Source of the DNA: DASRYH01 sp035687245
Lineage (GTDB): Bacteria > Actinomycetota > Coriobacteriia > Anaerosomatales > PHET01
NCBI GenBank assembly: GCA_035687245.1
Contig: DASRYH010000058.1
Coordinates: forward strand, 1-14,352
Direction: 5' to 3'
DNA length: 14,352 nucleotides
In this document: positions 1 to 9,382 of the stretch, piece after piece
Layout of the letters: every line of letters begins with the position of its first letter
Numbering within the stretch: the first letter of the stretch is position 1
Notes under the pieces: generated by a model
The model's input: only the letters and a program-made list of their open reading frames with translations
Database searches by the model: none
Told to the model about the DNA's origin: nothing
Program-made: the position numbers and the translations under genes

Positions 1-18
1 CGCCTCAAGAAGGTGTGA
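1..18 (+). CDS. Probable 3' end of an upstream gene (partial)
   Basis: Frame 1 reads Arg-Leu-Lys-Lys-Val and then TGA at 16-18, six bases before the secA ATG. This would suit the end of a co-transcribed gene; in many Gram-positive genomes a long-form ribosome hibernation factor (hpf) precedes secA. Five codons are far too few to identify it, and the reading frame is inferred from the stop position alone. Confidence 0.35.
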   Translation, partial: RLKKV

Positions 19-24
19 TTCCCC

Positions 25-2790
<2,766 letters not shown>

Positions 2791-2793
2791 CCG

Positions 2794-3930
2794 ATGGTCG
2801 AGAACCGCACCACTGACATACAGGCGCTCCGCGACAGGGTAACGGCGATGGCCGAGTACCTCCACGTCGACGCGAAGCGCTCCGAGGTGATGGCGCTCGA
2901 CGCTCGTGCGGCCGAGCCCGGCTTCTGGGACGACCAGAACTCGGCGCAGCAGGTTATGGCGCAGGCGTCCGGGCTGCGCGACGAGATCGAGGCCTACGAG
3001 TCGGTCGTTGCGCTGCTCGAAGACGCCGAAGTCGGAAACGAGCTCGCTCTTGCCGAAGGCGACGAGGAGATGGCTGCCGAACTCGGCGGCGACATCAAGG
3101 CGCTGTGCTCGCAGATCGACGCGCTCGAAGTGAACTCTTGGTTCACCGGCGAGTTCGACCACGGGGATGCCATTCTCACTATCACGCCCGGTCAGGGCGG
3201 CCTTGAGGCTCAGGACTGGGCCGAGATGCTGCTGCGCATGTACACCAAGTACGCCGAGCGCAAGAAGTGGAAGCTCGACTTGCACGACGCGCCTGCTGGC
3301 GTGGAACTCGGCATCGACCGCGCGGTCTTCACCGTCCACGGCCGCAACGCCTACGGCATGCTGTCGTCGGAGATGGGCGTGCACCGCCTCGTGCGTATCA
3401 GCCCCACCGACGAGAAGAAGCGTCGTCAGACGACGTTTGCCGGCGTCGAAGTGTTGCCAGTGCTTCCCGAAGACATCGAAGTCGACATCCGCGACGAGGA
3501 CCTGCGCATCGACGTCTACCGCTCGAGCGGACCCGGCGGCCAGTCGGTCAACACGACCGATTCGGCAGTTCGCATCACGCACCTGCCCACCGGCATGGTC
3601 GTGACCTGCCAAAACGAGAAGTCGCAGCTCAAGAACAAGGACGCTGCGATGAAGATTCTGCGCTCGCGTCTCTACGAGATCGAGAAGCAGAAGCGCGACG
3701 CTGAGATCGACGAGCTACGCGGTCCCAAGCGCGAAATCACCTTCGGCAGCCAGATTCGCAACTACGTCCTCTACCCCTATCAGCTCGTCAAAGACGTGCG
3801 TTCCGGGCATGAGACCGGCAACGTCGATGCCGTGCTCGACGGGGACATAGAGGACTTCCTCATCACGTATCACCGCTGGCGCGTGGCTGGCGCGGCCCCC
3901 GTGGCCGTCGCCGATGACGAGCAGGTGTAG
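2794..3930 (+). CDS. prfB: Peptide chain release factor 2 (RF2)
   Basis: RF2 enters the ribosomal A site at UAA/UGA and triggers hydrolysis of peptidyl-tRNA. The 378-aa product aligns by eye with E. coli RF2 over its length. The catalytic GGQ loop is at residues 248-250 (SSGPGGQSVNTTDSAVRITH), and conserved blocks GVHRLVR, CQNEKSQLKNKDAAMK and GSQIRNYVL are present. Two oddities stand out. The stop-codon-reading tripeptide is Ser203-Pro204-Thr205 instead of the usual Ser-Pro-Phe. The +1 programmed frameshift present near codon 26 in many bacteria is absent: the gene reads straight through as Tyr22-Leu23-His24 (TAC CTC CAC). The ATG lies three bases after the secA stop with only a weak GGGG upstream, so translation is probably coupled to secA. 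The GGQ, the length and the C-terminal region argue against RF1; RF1 has a PxT motif and a different context. Confidence 0.96.
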   Translation: MVENRTTDIQALRDRVTAMAEYLHVDAKRSEVMALDARAAEPGFWDDQNSAQQVMAQASGLRDEIEAYESVVALLEDAEVGNELALAEGDEEMAAELGGDIKALCSQIDALEVNSWFTGEFDHGDAILTITPGQGGLEAQDWAEMLLRMYTKYAERKKWKLDLHDAPAGVELGIDRAVFTVHGRNAYGMLSSEMGVHRLVRISPTDEKKRRQTTFAGVEVLPVLPEDIEVDIRDEDLRIDVYRSSGPGGQSVNTTDSAVRITHLPTGMVVTCQNEKSQLKNKDAAMKILRSRLYEIEKQKRDAEIDELRGPKREITFGSQIRNYVLYPYQLVKDVRSGHETGNVDAVLDGDIEDFLITYHRWRVAGAAPVAVADDEQV

Positions 3931-3932
3931 GA

Positions 3933-4733
3933 ATGCGTCTGCTCGCCGATCTGCACACCCATACTGTCGCCTCGGGGCACGCCTACTCCACTGTCACGGA
4001 GCTGGCATGGGCCGCTGCCGACAAGGGCCTCGAGCTTATCGCCGTCACCGACCACGGGCCGACGGTGCCGCAGGGCGCCCATCCTTGGCACTTCTGGAAC
4101 TTCAAGGTCGTACCGAGCGTGCTCAACGGCGTGCGGATCCTCAAGGGCTGCGAGGCCAACGTGCAGGCCGATACCGACAACGGCATCGATCTAGCCGATG
4201 AGCTGCTCGAGCTGCTCGACTTCGTCGCCGTGGGATTTCACCCGCTCACCGGCTTCGACGAGCGCGATTCGGCGAGGAATACCGAGGCGCTGCTGCGCGT
4301 GATCGAGAACCCGCTTGTCGACCAGATCACGCACCCCGGGAACGGCCACGAGTTCCCTATCGACGTCGACGCGATCGTTTCGGCAGCTGTGCGCAACCGC
4401 GTCATTCTCGAGCTCAACAACCACTCGTTCGAGCCATCGAGCTCGCGCGCGCTGTCCAACGACTTCGAGCGCGGCTTTGCGGCTGCGGCTCGTGATGCCG
4501 GGGCGCTCATCGCCATCGGAAGCGACGCGCACTATGCTCTGCATGTCGGGCGTTTCGACATGGCGGCGGCAGTCGCCGACGAGCTCGGAATCGCCGAAGA
4601 ACGCCTGCTGAACCGCGACGCGAAGAGCGTGCTCGACTTCCTGCTCTCAAAGCGAGTGCGTCCGCGTCTGGATGTGGGCGGGGTGTGGACCTGGCCGTCG
4701 GGGCGTAGCGTGGATGCCGAAGGGGGTGCGTAG
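3933..4733 (+). CDS. PHP-domain metallophosphatase, YcdX type
   Basis: The 266-aa product is a PHP-family metal-dependent phosphatase closely resembling E. coli YcdX, a trinuclear-zinc enzyme. All nine metal ligands expected from YcdX can be placed: His8 and His10 (DLHTHT), His16 (GHAYST), His41 (TDHGP), Glu74 (GCEAN), His103 (FHP), His134 (HPGN), and Asp198 and His200 (GSDAH). The neighbouring WHFWN and ELNNHSF segments also match. An intact active site is therefore seen; the phosphoester substrate is unknown. The ATG lies two bases after the prfB stop, with the next gene starting immediately after its own stop, so it belongs to the secA-prfB run. About 20 extra C-terminal residues (GGVWTWPSGRSVDAEGGA) extend beyond the E. 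coli homologue. Other PHP roles (histidinol phosphatase, polymerase exonuclease) fit the motifs less well. Confidence 0.9.
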   Translation: MRLLADLHTHTVASGHAYSTVTELAWAAADKGLELIAVTDHGPTVPQGAHPWHFWNFKVVPSVLNGVRILKGCEANVQADTDNGIDLADELLELLDFVAVGFHPLTGFDERDSARNTEALLRVIENPLVDQITHPGNGHEFPIDVDAIVSAAVRNRVILELNNHSFEPSSSRALSNDFERGFAAAARDAGALIAIGSDAHYALHVGRFDMAAAVADELGIAEERLLNRDAKSVLDFLLSKRVRPRLDVGGVWTWPSGRSVDAEGGA

Positions 4734-5609
4734 GTGGTGGTTGGGCGGATTCTGAAGTCCCACCGAGTTCGTGACTACGCGCTGATGACGATCGGCGTCG
4801 CGCTTACCGCATTCGCACTGGTCGCATTCCTGATTCCCAACAAGATCGCCGCAGGTGGCGTCTCGGGCCTCGCCACCGTCCTCTACTACTGGATGCGCGA
4901 CCACCTGGGCCTCACGGTTACCGTGGGCGTTCAGATGCTCGTGATGAACGCGATCCTGCTCCTGGTGGCCTTCAGGGCGCGCGGGCTGCGCTACATCGCC
5001 ATGACGGTGTACGGCGCCGTTCTGCTCTCGGCCTGTGTCGAGCTCTTCAGCTTCGTGCCGAACCTGGCGCCCCACGACCTTCTGCTTGCCGCGCTATACG
5101 GCGGCGCACTCTCCGGTCTCGGCATGGGACTCGTCTTCAAGGGCGGCGGCAACACCGGCGGCACCGACATCATCGGGCAGCTGTTGAGCCGCCGGCTGCC
5201 CTTCGGCGTCGGCCAGATCATCCTCGTGGTGGACGCGAGCATCACCGTGCTCGCCGCCTTCGAGTTCGGGCCCGAACTCGCGCTCTACGGCGCGGTCGCC
5301 ATCTTCGTCGGCACCACGACGATCGACATCTTGCTCGAGGGTCTGCCCATCGAGAAGGCCGTCTACATCATCTCGAACGCCGCGCCCAAGATTGCCGAAT
5401 CGGTCATGTCCGAGCTCGGTCGTGGCGCCACCTTCCTCGATGCGACCGGTGCGTTCTCGGGCGAGCCGCGCGGCATGCTGCTCGTGGTTCTCTCGCGCAA
5501 CGAGCTCGACGACCTGAAGATGATCGTGCGCAGTCACGACGACCAAGCGATGGTCATCATCAGCAACGTCGCCGAGACGATCGGCGAGGGCTTCCGCGCC
5601 TTCAAGTAG
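4734..5609 (+). CDS. YitT family membrane protein (DUF161 + DUF2179)
   Basis: This 291-aa integral membrane protein belongs to the YitT family, whose transport or signalling role is unproven. The N-terminal ~200 residues hold several hydrophobic helices and the family signatures LIPNKIAAGGVSGLATVLYY and FKGGGNTGGTDIIGQLLSR. The last ~85 residues, from about KAVYIISN onward, form the soluble C-terminal DUF2179 domain with GRGATFLDATGAFSGEPRGMLLVVLSRNEL. The GTG start at 4734 abuts the TAG of the preceding gene and has an AGGGGGT ribosome-binding site seven bases upstream; GTG at 4737 is an equally possible start. It is the last gene of the secA-prfB-PHP run. No convincing terminator with a T tract follows, although a dyad at 5669-5691 could act as an RNA hairpin. 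Confidence 0.9.
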   Translation: MVVGRILKSHRVRDYALMTIGVALTAFALVAFLIPNKIAAGGVSGLATVLYYWMRDHLGLTVTVGVQMLVMNAILLLVAFRARGLRYIAMTVYGAVLLSACVELFSFVPNLAPHDLLLAALYGGALSGLGMGLVFKGGGNTGGTDIIGQLLSRRLPFGVGQIILVVDASITVLAAFEFGPELALYGAVAIFVGTTTIDILLEGLPIEKAVYIISNAAPKIAESVMSELGRGATFLDATGAFSGEPRGMLLVVLSRNELDDLKMIVRSHDDQAMVIISNVAETIGEGFRAFK

Positions 5610-5668
5610 CCCGCTTGCGGCACGTCGTGGTGCATTCGCCGGATTGAGGGCGTTTGGGTGGGTTTCGA

Positions 5669-5691
5669 GGTAGACCGCGCCGCGGTGTACC
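5669..5691. promoter_or_regulatory. 23-base near-perfect dyad upstream of transketolase
   Basis: The arms GGTAGACCGCG (5669-5679) and CGCGGTGTACC (5681-5691) are inverted around a central C, with 10 of 11 pairs matched; only G5673/G5687 mismatches. It lies 60 bases after the yitT stop and 95 bases before the transketolase start. No T tract follows, so an intrinsic terminator is unlikely. A weak TTTCGA (5663-5668) and TACCGT (5688-5693) flank it with a 19-base gap, which would suit an operator inside a promoter spacer. Operator function is inferred, and an RNA hairpin remains possible. Confidence 0.4.
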
Positions 5692-5765
5692 GTCATCATA
5701 CGGACGCACACACTCGCGATTCGCGCACCAAGAAGTGCTGCGGTTTCGGGGCTTCGTTGAAAGCA

Positions 5766-5785
5766 CCAATCGGATTGGGGAGAGG
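5766..5785 (+). promoter_or_regulatory. Palindrome overlapping the transketolase ribosome-binding site
   Basis: CCAATC-G-GATTGG (5766-5778) is a perfect 13-base palindrome whose right arm runs into the strong Shine-Dalgarno sequence GGGGAGAGG (5777-5785), one base before the ATG at 5787. The ribosome-binding site fixes the start of the transketolase N-terminal gene. The palindrome could be an operator, or a small hairpin (5-bp stem, CGG loop) affecting ribosome access; neither role is shown. Confidence 0.45.
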
Positions 5786-5786
5786 C

Positions 5787-6641
5787 ATGGGCGAGCAGGC
5801 CTTCGACGCACAGGTAGTGCAGCGCAAAGCAGCCGGAATGCGGCGCGACATCGTCGAGATGATCTCGCTGGCAGGCTCGGGACATCCGGGTGGCTCTCTT
5901 TCGGCAGCCGACATCGTCGCCACGCTCTACTTCGGCGGCGTCCTGCGCCACGATCCATCGGACCCGAAGTGGGCAGATCGCGATCGTTTCGTGCTCTCCA
6001 AGGGACACGCGGGCCCGGTGCTCTATGCCGCGCTGTGCGAGGCTGGCTACTTCGGCCGCGACCACCTCAAGACGCTGCGCAAGCTGGGCTCGATCCTTCA
6101 GGGCCACCCCGATAGCCGAAAGGTACCGGGCGTCGAGATCTCGACCGGCTCGTTGGGCCAGGGCCTCTCCATCGCAGCCGGCATCGCTGCGGGGTTGAGC
6201 AAGCCCGCCGGTGACGACCGCACGGTCTTCGCCCTGATGGGCGACGGCGAGCTACAGGAGGGCCAGATCTGGGAGGCGGCCATGTTCGCAGCCCATCAGG
6301 GCCTGAGCAACCTCGTCGGCATCGTTGACTACAACGGCCTACAGATCGACGGCGCGTGTAACGACGTTATGTGTCTGGGCGAGGTGGGCGCGAAGTTCGC
6401 CGCCTTCGGCTGGAAGGTCATCGAAGCCGACGGGCACGACGTCGAAGCGCTCCACGCGGCACTGATGGACGCTCGTGCCTACACCGGTGGGCCGGCGGTC
6501 GTCGTCGCTCACACCGTGAAGGGCAAGGGCGTCTCGTTCATGGAAGGTGACTACGGCTGGCACGGCAAGAGCCCGTCCGCCGATGAGACCGCACAGGCGC
6601 TGGCCGAGATCGCGCCGTTGACCGAAGGGGGAGCGCAGTGA
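5787..6641 (+). CDS. Transketolase, N-terminal (TPP-binding) subunit
   Basis: This is the first half of a split transketolase, which moves two-carbon ketol units between sugar phosphates in the non-oxidative pentose phosphate pathway. The 284-aa product carries the opening GSGHPGGSLSAADI, the SKGHAGPVLYA block, the STGSLGQGLSIAAGIA block, and the thiamine-diphosphate motif from Gly152-Asp153-Gly154 to Asn183 (GDGELQEG ... VDYNG), the Mg/diphosphate binding site. The reading frame is open back to 5658, but ATG 5787 is preferred because it has a GGGGAGAGG ribosome-binding site and matches the usual family start. The stop overlaps the GTG of the C-terminal half, so both subunits are probably made in equal amounts and assemble together. 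Split transketolases are normal in archaea and several anaerobic bacterial groups. A related ketol-transferase with another sugar substrate cannot be excluded. Confidence 0.93.
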   Translation: MGEQAFDAQVVQRKAAGMRRDIVEMISLAGSGHPGGSLSAADIVATLYFGGVLRHDPSDPKWADRDRFVLSKGHAGPVLYAALCEAGYFGRDHLKTLRKLGSILQGHPDSRKVPGVEISTGSLGQGLSIAAGIAAGLSKPAGDDRTVFALMGDGELQEGQIWEAAMFAAHQGLSNLVGIVDYNGLQIDGACNDVMCLGEVGAKFAAFGWKVIEADGHDVEALHAALMDARAYTGGPAVVVAHTVKGKGVSFMEGDYGWHGKSPSADETAQALAEIAPLTEGGAQ

Positions 6642-7567
6642 CCAGGGCAACCCGTGAGGCCTTCGGCGAGACTCTCGTCGAGCTGGCAAACGAAGGCGTC
6701 GATGTCGTCGTAGTCGAGGCGGACCTTTCCAAGTCGACGACGACTTCCAAGCTTGCCGACGCCTACCCCGACCGCTTCTTCAACGTTGGTATCGCCGAGC
6801 AGAACATGATCGATGTCGCCGCCGGTCTCGCCGTTGCGGGGCACATCGCGTTCACGGGCTCGTTCGCCGTCTTCGCGACGGGTCGCGCCTACGACCAGGT
6901 GCGCAACACCGTCTGCTACTCGGGGCTCGACGTGAAGCTGGCCCCGACGCACTCGGGCATCACGGTGGGCCCCGACGGCGGTAGCCACCAGATGATCGAA
7001 GACCTCGCGCTCATGCGCGTCCTGCCCGGCATGCGCGTACTCGTGCCGGCCGACTTCGCTTCGGCGAAGGCCGCCCTGCGCGCCGCTGCCACAACGCCGG
7101 GTCCGTTCTACGTCCGCCTGGGCCGCGCGACCTTTGCCGACATCTACGACGCCGACTTCGAGTTCGTGGTCGGGCGCGCCAACGTGCTGCGTGAGGGCAC
7201 CGACGTCACCATCGCCGCATGCGGCATCATGGTCGCCGAAGCGCTTGCTGCTGCCGACAAGCTCGCCGAGTCCGGCGTATCTGCCGAGGTCATCGATGTT
7301 GCGACGGTCAAGCCGATCGATGTCGAGACGCTCGCGGCCAGCGTGGCCAAGACCGGCCGAATCGTGACCGCCGAAGAGCACTCGGTGCTCGGTGGCATGG
7401 GCTCGGCAGTCTCCGAAGTGCTCTCCGAAGTCTGTCCGGTGCCGACGCGGCGCGTGGGCGTCGCGGACGTCTTCGGCACCTCGGGCGAGCCCCGCGAACT
7501 GATGGAGCACTTCGGCCTCACAGCCGACGATATCGTGCGCGCGGCGCGCGAGCTCATGGCCCTGTAG
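6638..7567 (+). CDS. Transketolase, C-terminal subunit
   Basis: This is the partner half of the split transketolase, 309 aa. It contains the pyrimidine-binding domain with FFNVGIAEQNMIDVAAGLA, in which Glu54 is the expected cofactor-activating glutamate, followed by GSFAVFATGRAYDQVRN, the substrate-binding THSGITVGPDGGSHQMIEDLALMR segment, and the C-terminal domain with PFYVRLGR and EEHSVLGGMGSAVSEVL. It begins at GTG 6638, overlapping the TGA of the N-terminal gene by four bases, with GGGGGAG just upstream; this is classical translational coupling. Together the two products cover a full-length transketolase with no missing block that I can see. The 110-base spacer after its stop contains the ftsE promoter candidate. 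Confidence 0.93.
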   Translation: MTRATREAFGETLVELANEGVDVVVVEADLSKSTTTSKLADAYPDRFFNVGIAEQNMIDVAAGLAVAGHIAFTGSFAVFATGRAYDQVRNTVCYSGLDVKLAPTHSGITVGPDGGSHQMIEDLALMRVLPGMRVLVPADFASAKAALRAAATTPGPFYVRLGRATFADIYDADFEFVVGRANVLREGTDVTIAACGIMVAEALAAADKLAESGVSAEVIDVATVKPIDVETLAASVAKTGRIVTAEEHSVLGGMGSAVSEVLSEVCPVPTRRVGVADVFGTSGEPRELMEHFGLTADDIVRAARELMAL

Positions 7568-7630
7568 GGCCGCTCCACGGAATCAACATACGTCGGTACG
7601 GTGACGCGCGACGGTCGGTGGCTGCTTCTT

Positions 7631-7639
7631 TGCTAAACT
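7631..7639 (+). promoter_or_regulatory. Extended -10 promoter candidate for ftsEX
   Basis: TGC-TAAACT is an extended -10 element (TGn plus a hexamer fitting TAnnnT) 38 bases before the chosen ftsE start. No good -35 hexamer sits 16-19 bases upstream, which extended -10 promoters tolerate. Together with the 110-base gap it suggests that ftsE-ftsX-S41 protease starts its own transcript. Confidence 0.45.
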
Positions 7640-7677
7640 GACCGGCGGGAATCGTCGTACTGAAATTGGAGTTCCTT

Positions 7678-8439
7678 TTGACTGACATGATCCCAATGCC
7701 CGACCAGCAGGCGCCCGATCAGGTCATCTCGGCCCCGCGTACGGGCCCGCTGATGATCAACATGCGGGGCGTCAGCAAGTTCTATGTATCTGAGAAGGCA
7801 GCGCTTGCCGACTGCGATCTCGAAATCGGCTCCGGCGAGTTCGTCTTCATCGTCGGCCACTCGGGTTCGGGCAAGTCGACCTTCATTCGCCTGTTGCTCC
7901 GTGAGCTGCTGCCCACCAAGGGCCAGATCATCGTGGCGGGCCAGGACCTCGTGAAGCTCAAGAACTGGAAGGTCCCGTACCTGCGGCGCAATATCGGCTG
8001 CGTCTTCCAGGACTTCAAGCTTCTGCCGAACAAGACCGCCTTCGAGAATGTGGCGTTCGCGCTCGAGGTAATCGGCAAGAGCCGCCACGTCATTCGCACG
8101 CAGGTGCCTGAGGTTCTTCGCCTCGTGGGGCTTGAGGAGAAGATCGATAGCTACCCAGACGAGCTCTCCGGTGGTGAGCAGCAGCGTGTCTCGATCGCGC
8201 GTGCATTCGTCAACCGTCCGCCGCTGCTTCTGTGCGACGAGCCGACGGGTAACCTCGACCCCCAGACGTCGCTCGGCATCATGAAGCTGCTCGAGCGCAT
8301 CAACAAGACCGGTACGACCGTGCTCGTGGCGACTCACGACCGCGACATGGTCGACAACATGCGTCGCCGCGTTATCGCCCTCGAAGGTGGCCGCGTCGTG
8401 CGTGACCAGGACCGAGGAGTCTACGGATATGTCGATTAA
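7678..8439 (+). CDS. ftsE: Cell division ATP-binding protein FtsE
   Basis: FtsE is the ABC ATPase of the FtsEX complex, which couples ATP hydrolysis at the division site to activation of peptidoglycan hydrolases. The 253-aa product has Walker A GHSGSGKST (residues 60-67 region), the Q-loop VFQDFKLLPNKTAFENV, the ABC signature LSGGEQQ (163-169), Walker B LLLCDEP with Asp187-Glu188, and the H-loop THD. I chose TTG 7678 because GGAG (7668-7671) lies six bases upstream; TTG 7666 and ATG 7687 are alternatives. This start gives roughly 28 residues before the usual FtsE beginning (MRGVSKFY), longer than typical; ATG 7753 would remove most of that but has no visible ribosome-binding site. It overlaps ftsX by 11 bases, as expected for a coupled pair. 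Confidence 0.95.
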   Translation: MTDMIPMPDQQAPDQVISAPRTGPLMINMRGVSKFYVSEKAALADCDLEIGSGEFVFIVGHSGSGKSTFIRLLLRELLPTKGQIIVAGQDLVKLKNWKVPYLRRNIGCVFQDFKLLPNKTAFENVAFALEVIGKSRHVIRTQVPEVLRLVGLEEKIDSYPDELSGGEQQRVSIARAFVNRPPLLLCDEPTGNLDPQTSLGIMKLLERINKTGTTVLVATHDRDMVDNMRRRVIALEGGRVVRDQDRGVYGYVD

Positions 8440-9340
8440 CGTCGGGTACTTCGCTCGCGAGTCCTGGCAGAACTTCCAGCGCAACTGGGTGATGAGCCTC
8501 GGTGCTGTCATCACTATCTATCTGTCGCTGCTGCTGGTGGGCGTCTTCCTCATCACGGGTGTCGTGGTCAACGGCATCGTGAAGGGTGTAGAGAACAAGG
8601 TCACGGTCCAGATCTTCCTGAAGGACGGCGCCGCGACTGAAGACGTCGATGCGCTACAGCGTCAGCTCGATTCGGACCCGCAGGTCGAGACGGTCGACTA
8701 CACGAGCAAGGCCGAGGCGCTCGAGAAGTTCAAGAAGAACATGGGCACGCCCGAGATCGTCGATCAGCTCGAGGGCAACCCGCTTCCGGCATCGCTCGAT
8801 CTCGCGCTCAAGGATCCGCGCCAGGTTCGAGTCATGGCGGCCAAGATCATGAAGAACGAGCTCTTCCTCAAGGTGGCCGACCGCCCCGATGACCCCGCGC
8901 GCTCGCTGCGCTACGGCCAGGAGATCGTCGACAGGCTCTTCGCGTTCACGCGCGTCATCCGCCTGATCGAGGTCGTCTTCATCGTCATGCTCGCCGTCGT
9001 GAGCCTCATCTTCATCAGCAACACCATTCGGCTGGCCATCTTCGCGCGCCGCAAGGAGATCGGGATCATGCGTCTCGTCGGCGCGAGCAACTGGTTCATC
9101 CGCACGCCGTTCTTGCTTGAGGGCGTCATCCAAGCGCTTATCGGTGCGGGACTTGCGATTCTCTCGCTCGCCGCGATGCGTGCCGTGATCATGCCTAGGC
9201 TTGCTGAGACCCTGAAGTTCCTGTCCCTGTCGCTGTCGGGCGGCGCCATGGCGCAGATATCAATCGCGCTGGTCGTCTCGGGCATCTTCATCGGACTGCT
9301 TGGCTCGCTGTTTGCGATGCGTCGCTTCCTGAAGGTCTAA
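8429..9340 (+). CDS. ftsX: Cell division permease-like protein FtsX
   Basis: FtsX is the membrane half of FtsEX. The 303-aa product has a first membrane helix at about residues 22-46, an extracytoplasmic domain of about 115 residues (VTVQIFLKDGAATEDVDALQ onward) that in other bacteria binds a hydrolase or its activator, and three more membrane helices near 172-197, 220-245 and 270-296. The cytoplasmic loop FARRKEIGIMRLVGASNWFIRTPFLLEG is the FtsX family signature that contacts FtsE. The start is ATG 8429, set by GAGGAG nine bases upstream and giving an 11-base overlap with ftsE; the frame is open further upstream but would overlap ftsE more. The partner hydrolase is not encoded next door: the following gene is an S41 protease instead. 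Confidence 0.94.
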   Translation: MSINVGYFARESWQNFQRNWVMSLGAVITIYLSLLLVGVFLITGVVVNGIVKGVENKVTVQIFLKDGAATEDVDALQRQLDSDPQVETVDYTSKAEALEKFKKNMGTPEIVDQLEGNPLPASLDLALKDPRQVRVMAAKIMKNELFLKVADRPDDPARSLRYGQEIVDRLFAFTRVIRLIEVVFIVMLAVVSLIFISNTIRLAIFARRKEIGIMRLVGASNWFIRTPFLLEGVIQALIGAGLAILSLAAMRAVIMPRLAETLKFLSLSLSGGAMAQISIALVVSGIFIGLLGSLFAMRRFLKV

Positions 9341-9382
9341 CAGCAGCTCTCCCGATTTCCATACACAAAGGCACGGAGTCAT

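Noticed and set aside
5658..5786. Upstream extension of the transketolase N-terminal gene to 5658
   Set aside because: The extra 43 residues do not resemble transketolase, and ATG 5787 has a near-ideal ribosome-binding site.
6638..6641. Transketolase split as a sequencing frameshift
   Set aside because: The GTGA overlap with a ribosome-binding site and intact domain ends is the normal arrangement of two-gene transketolases.
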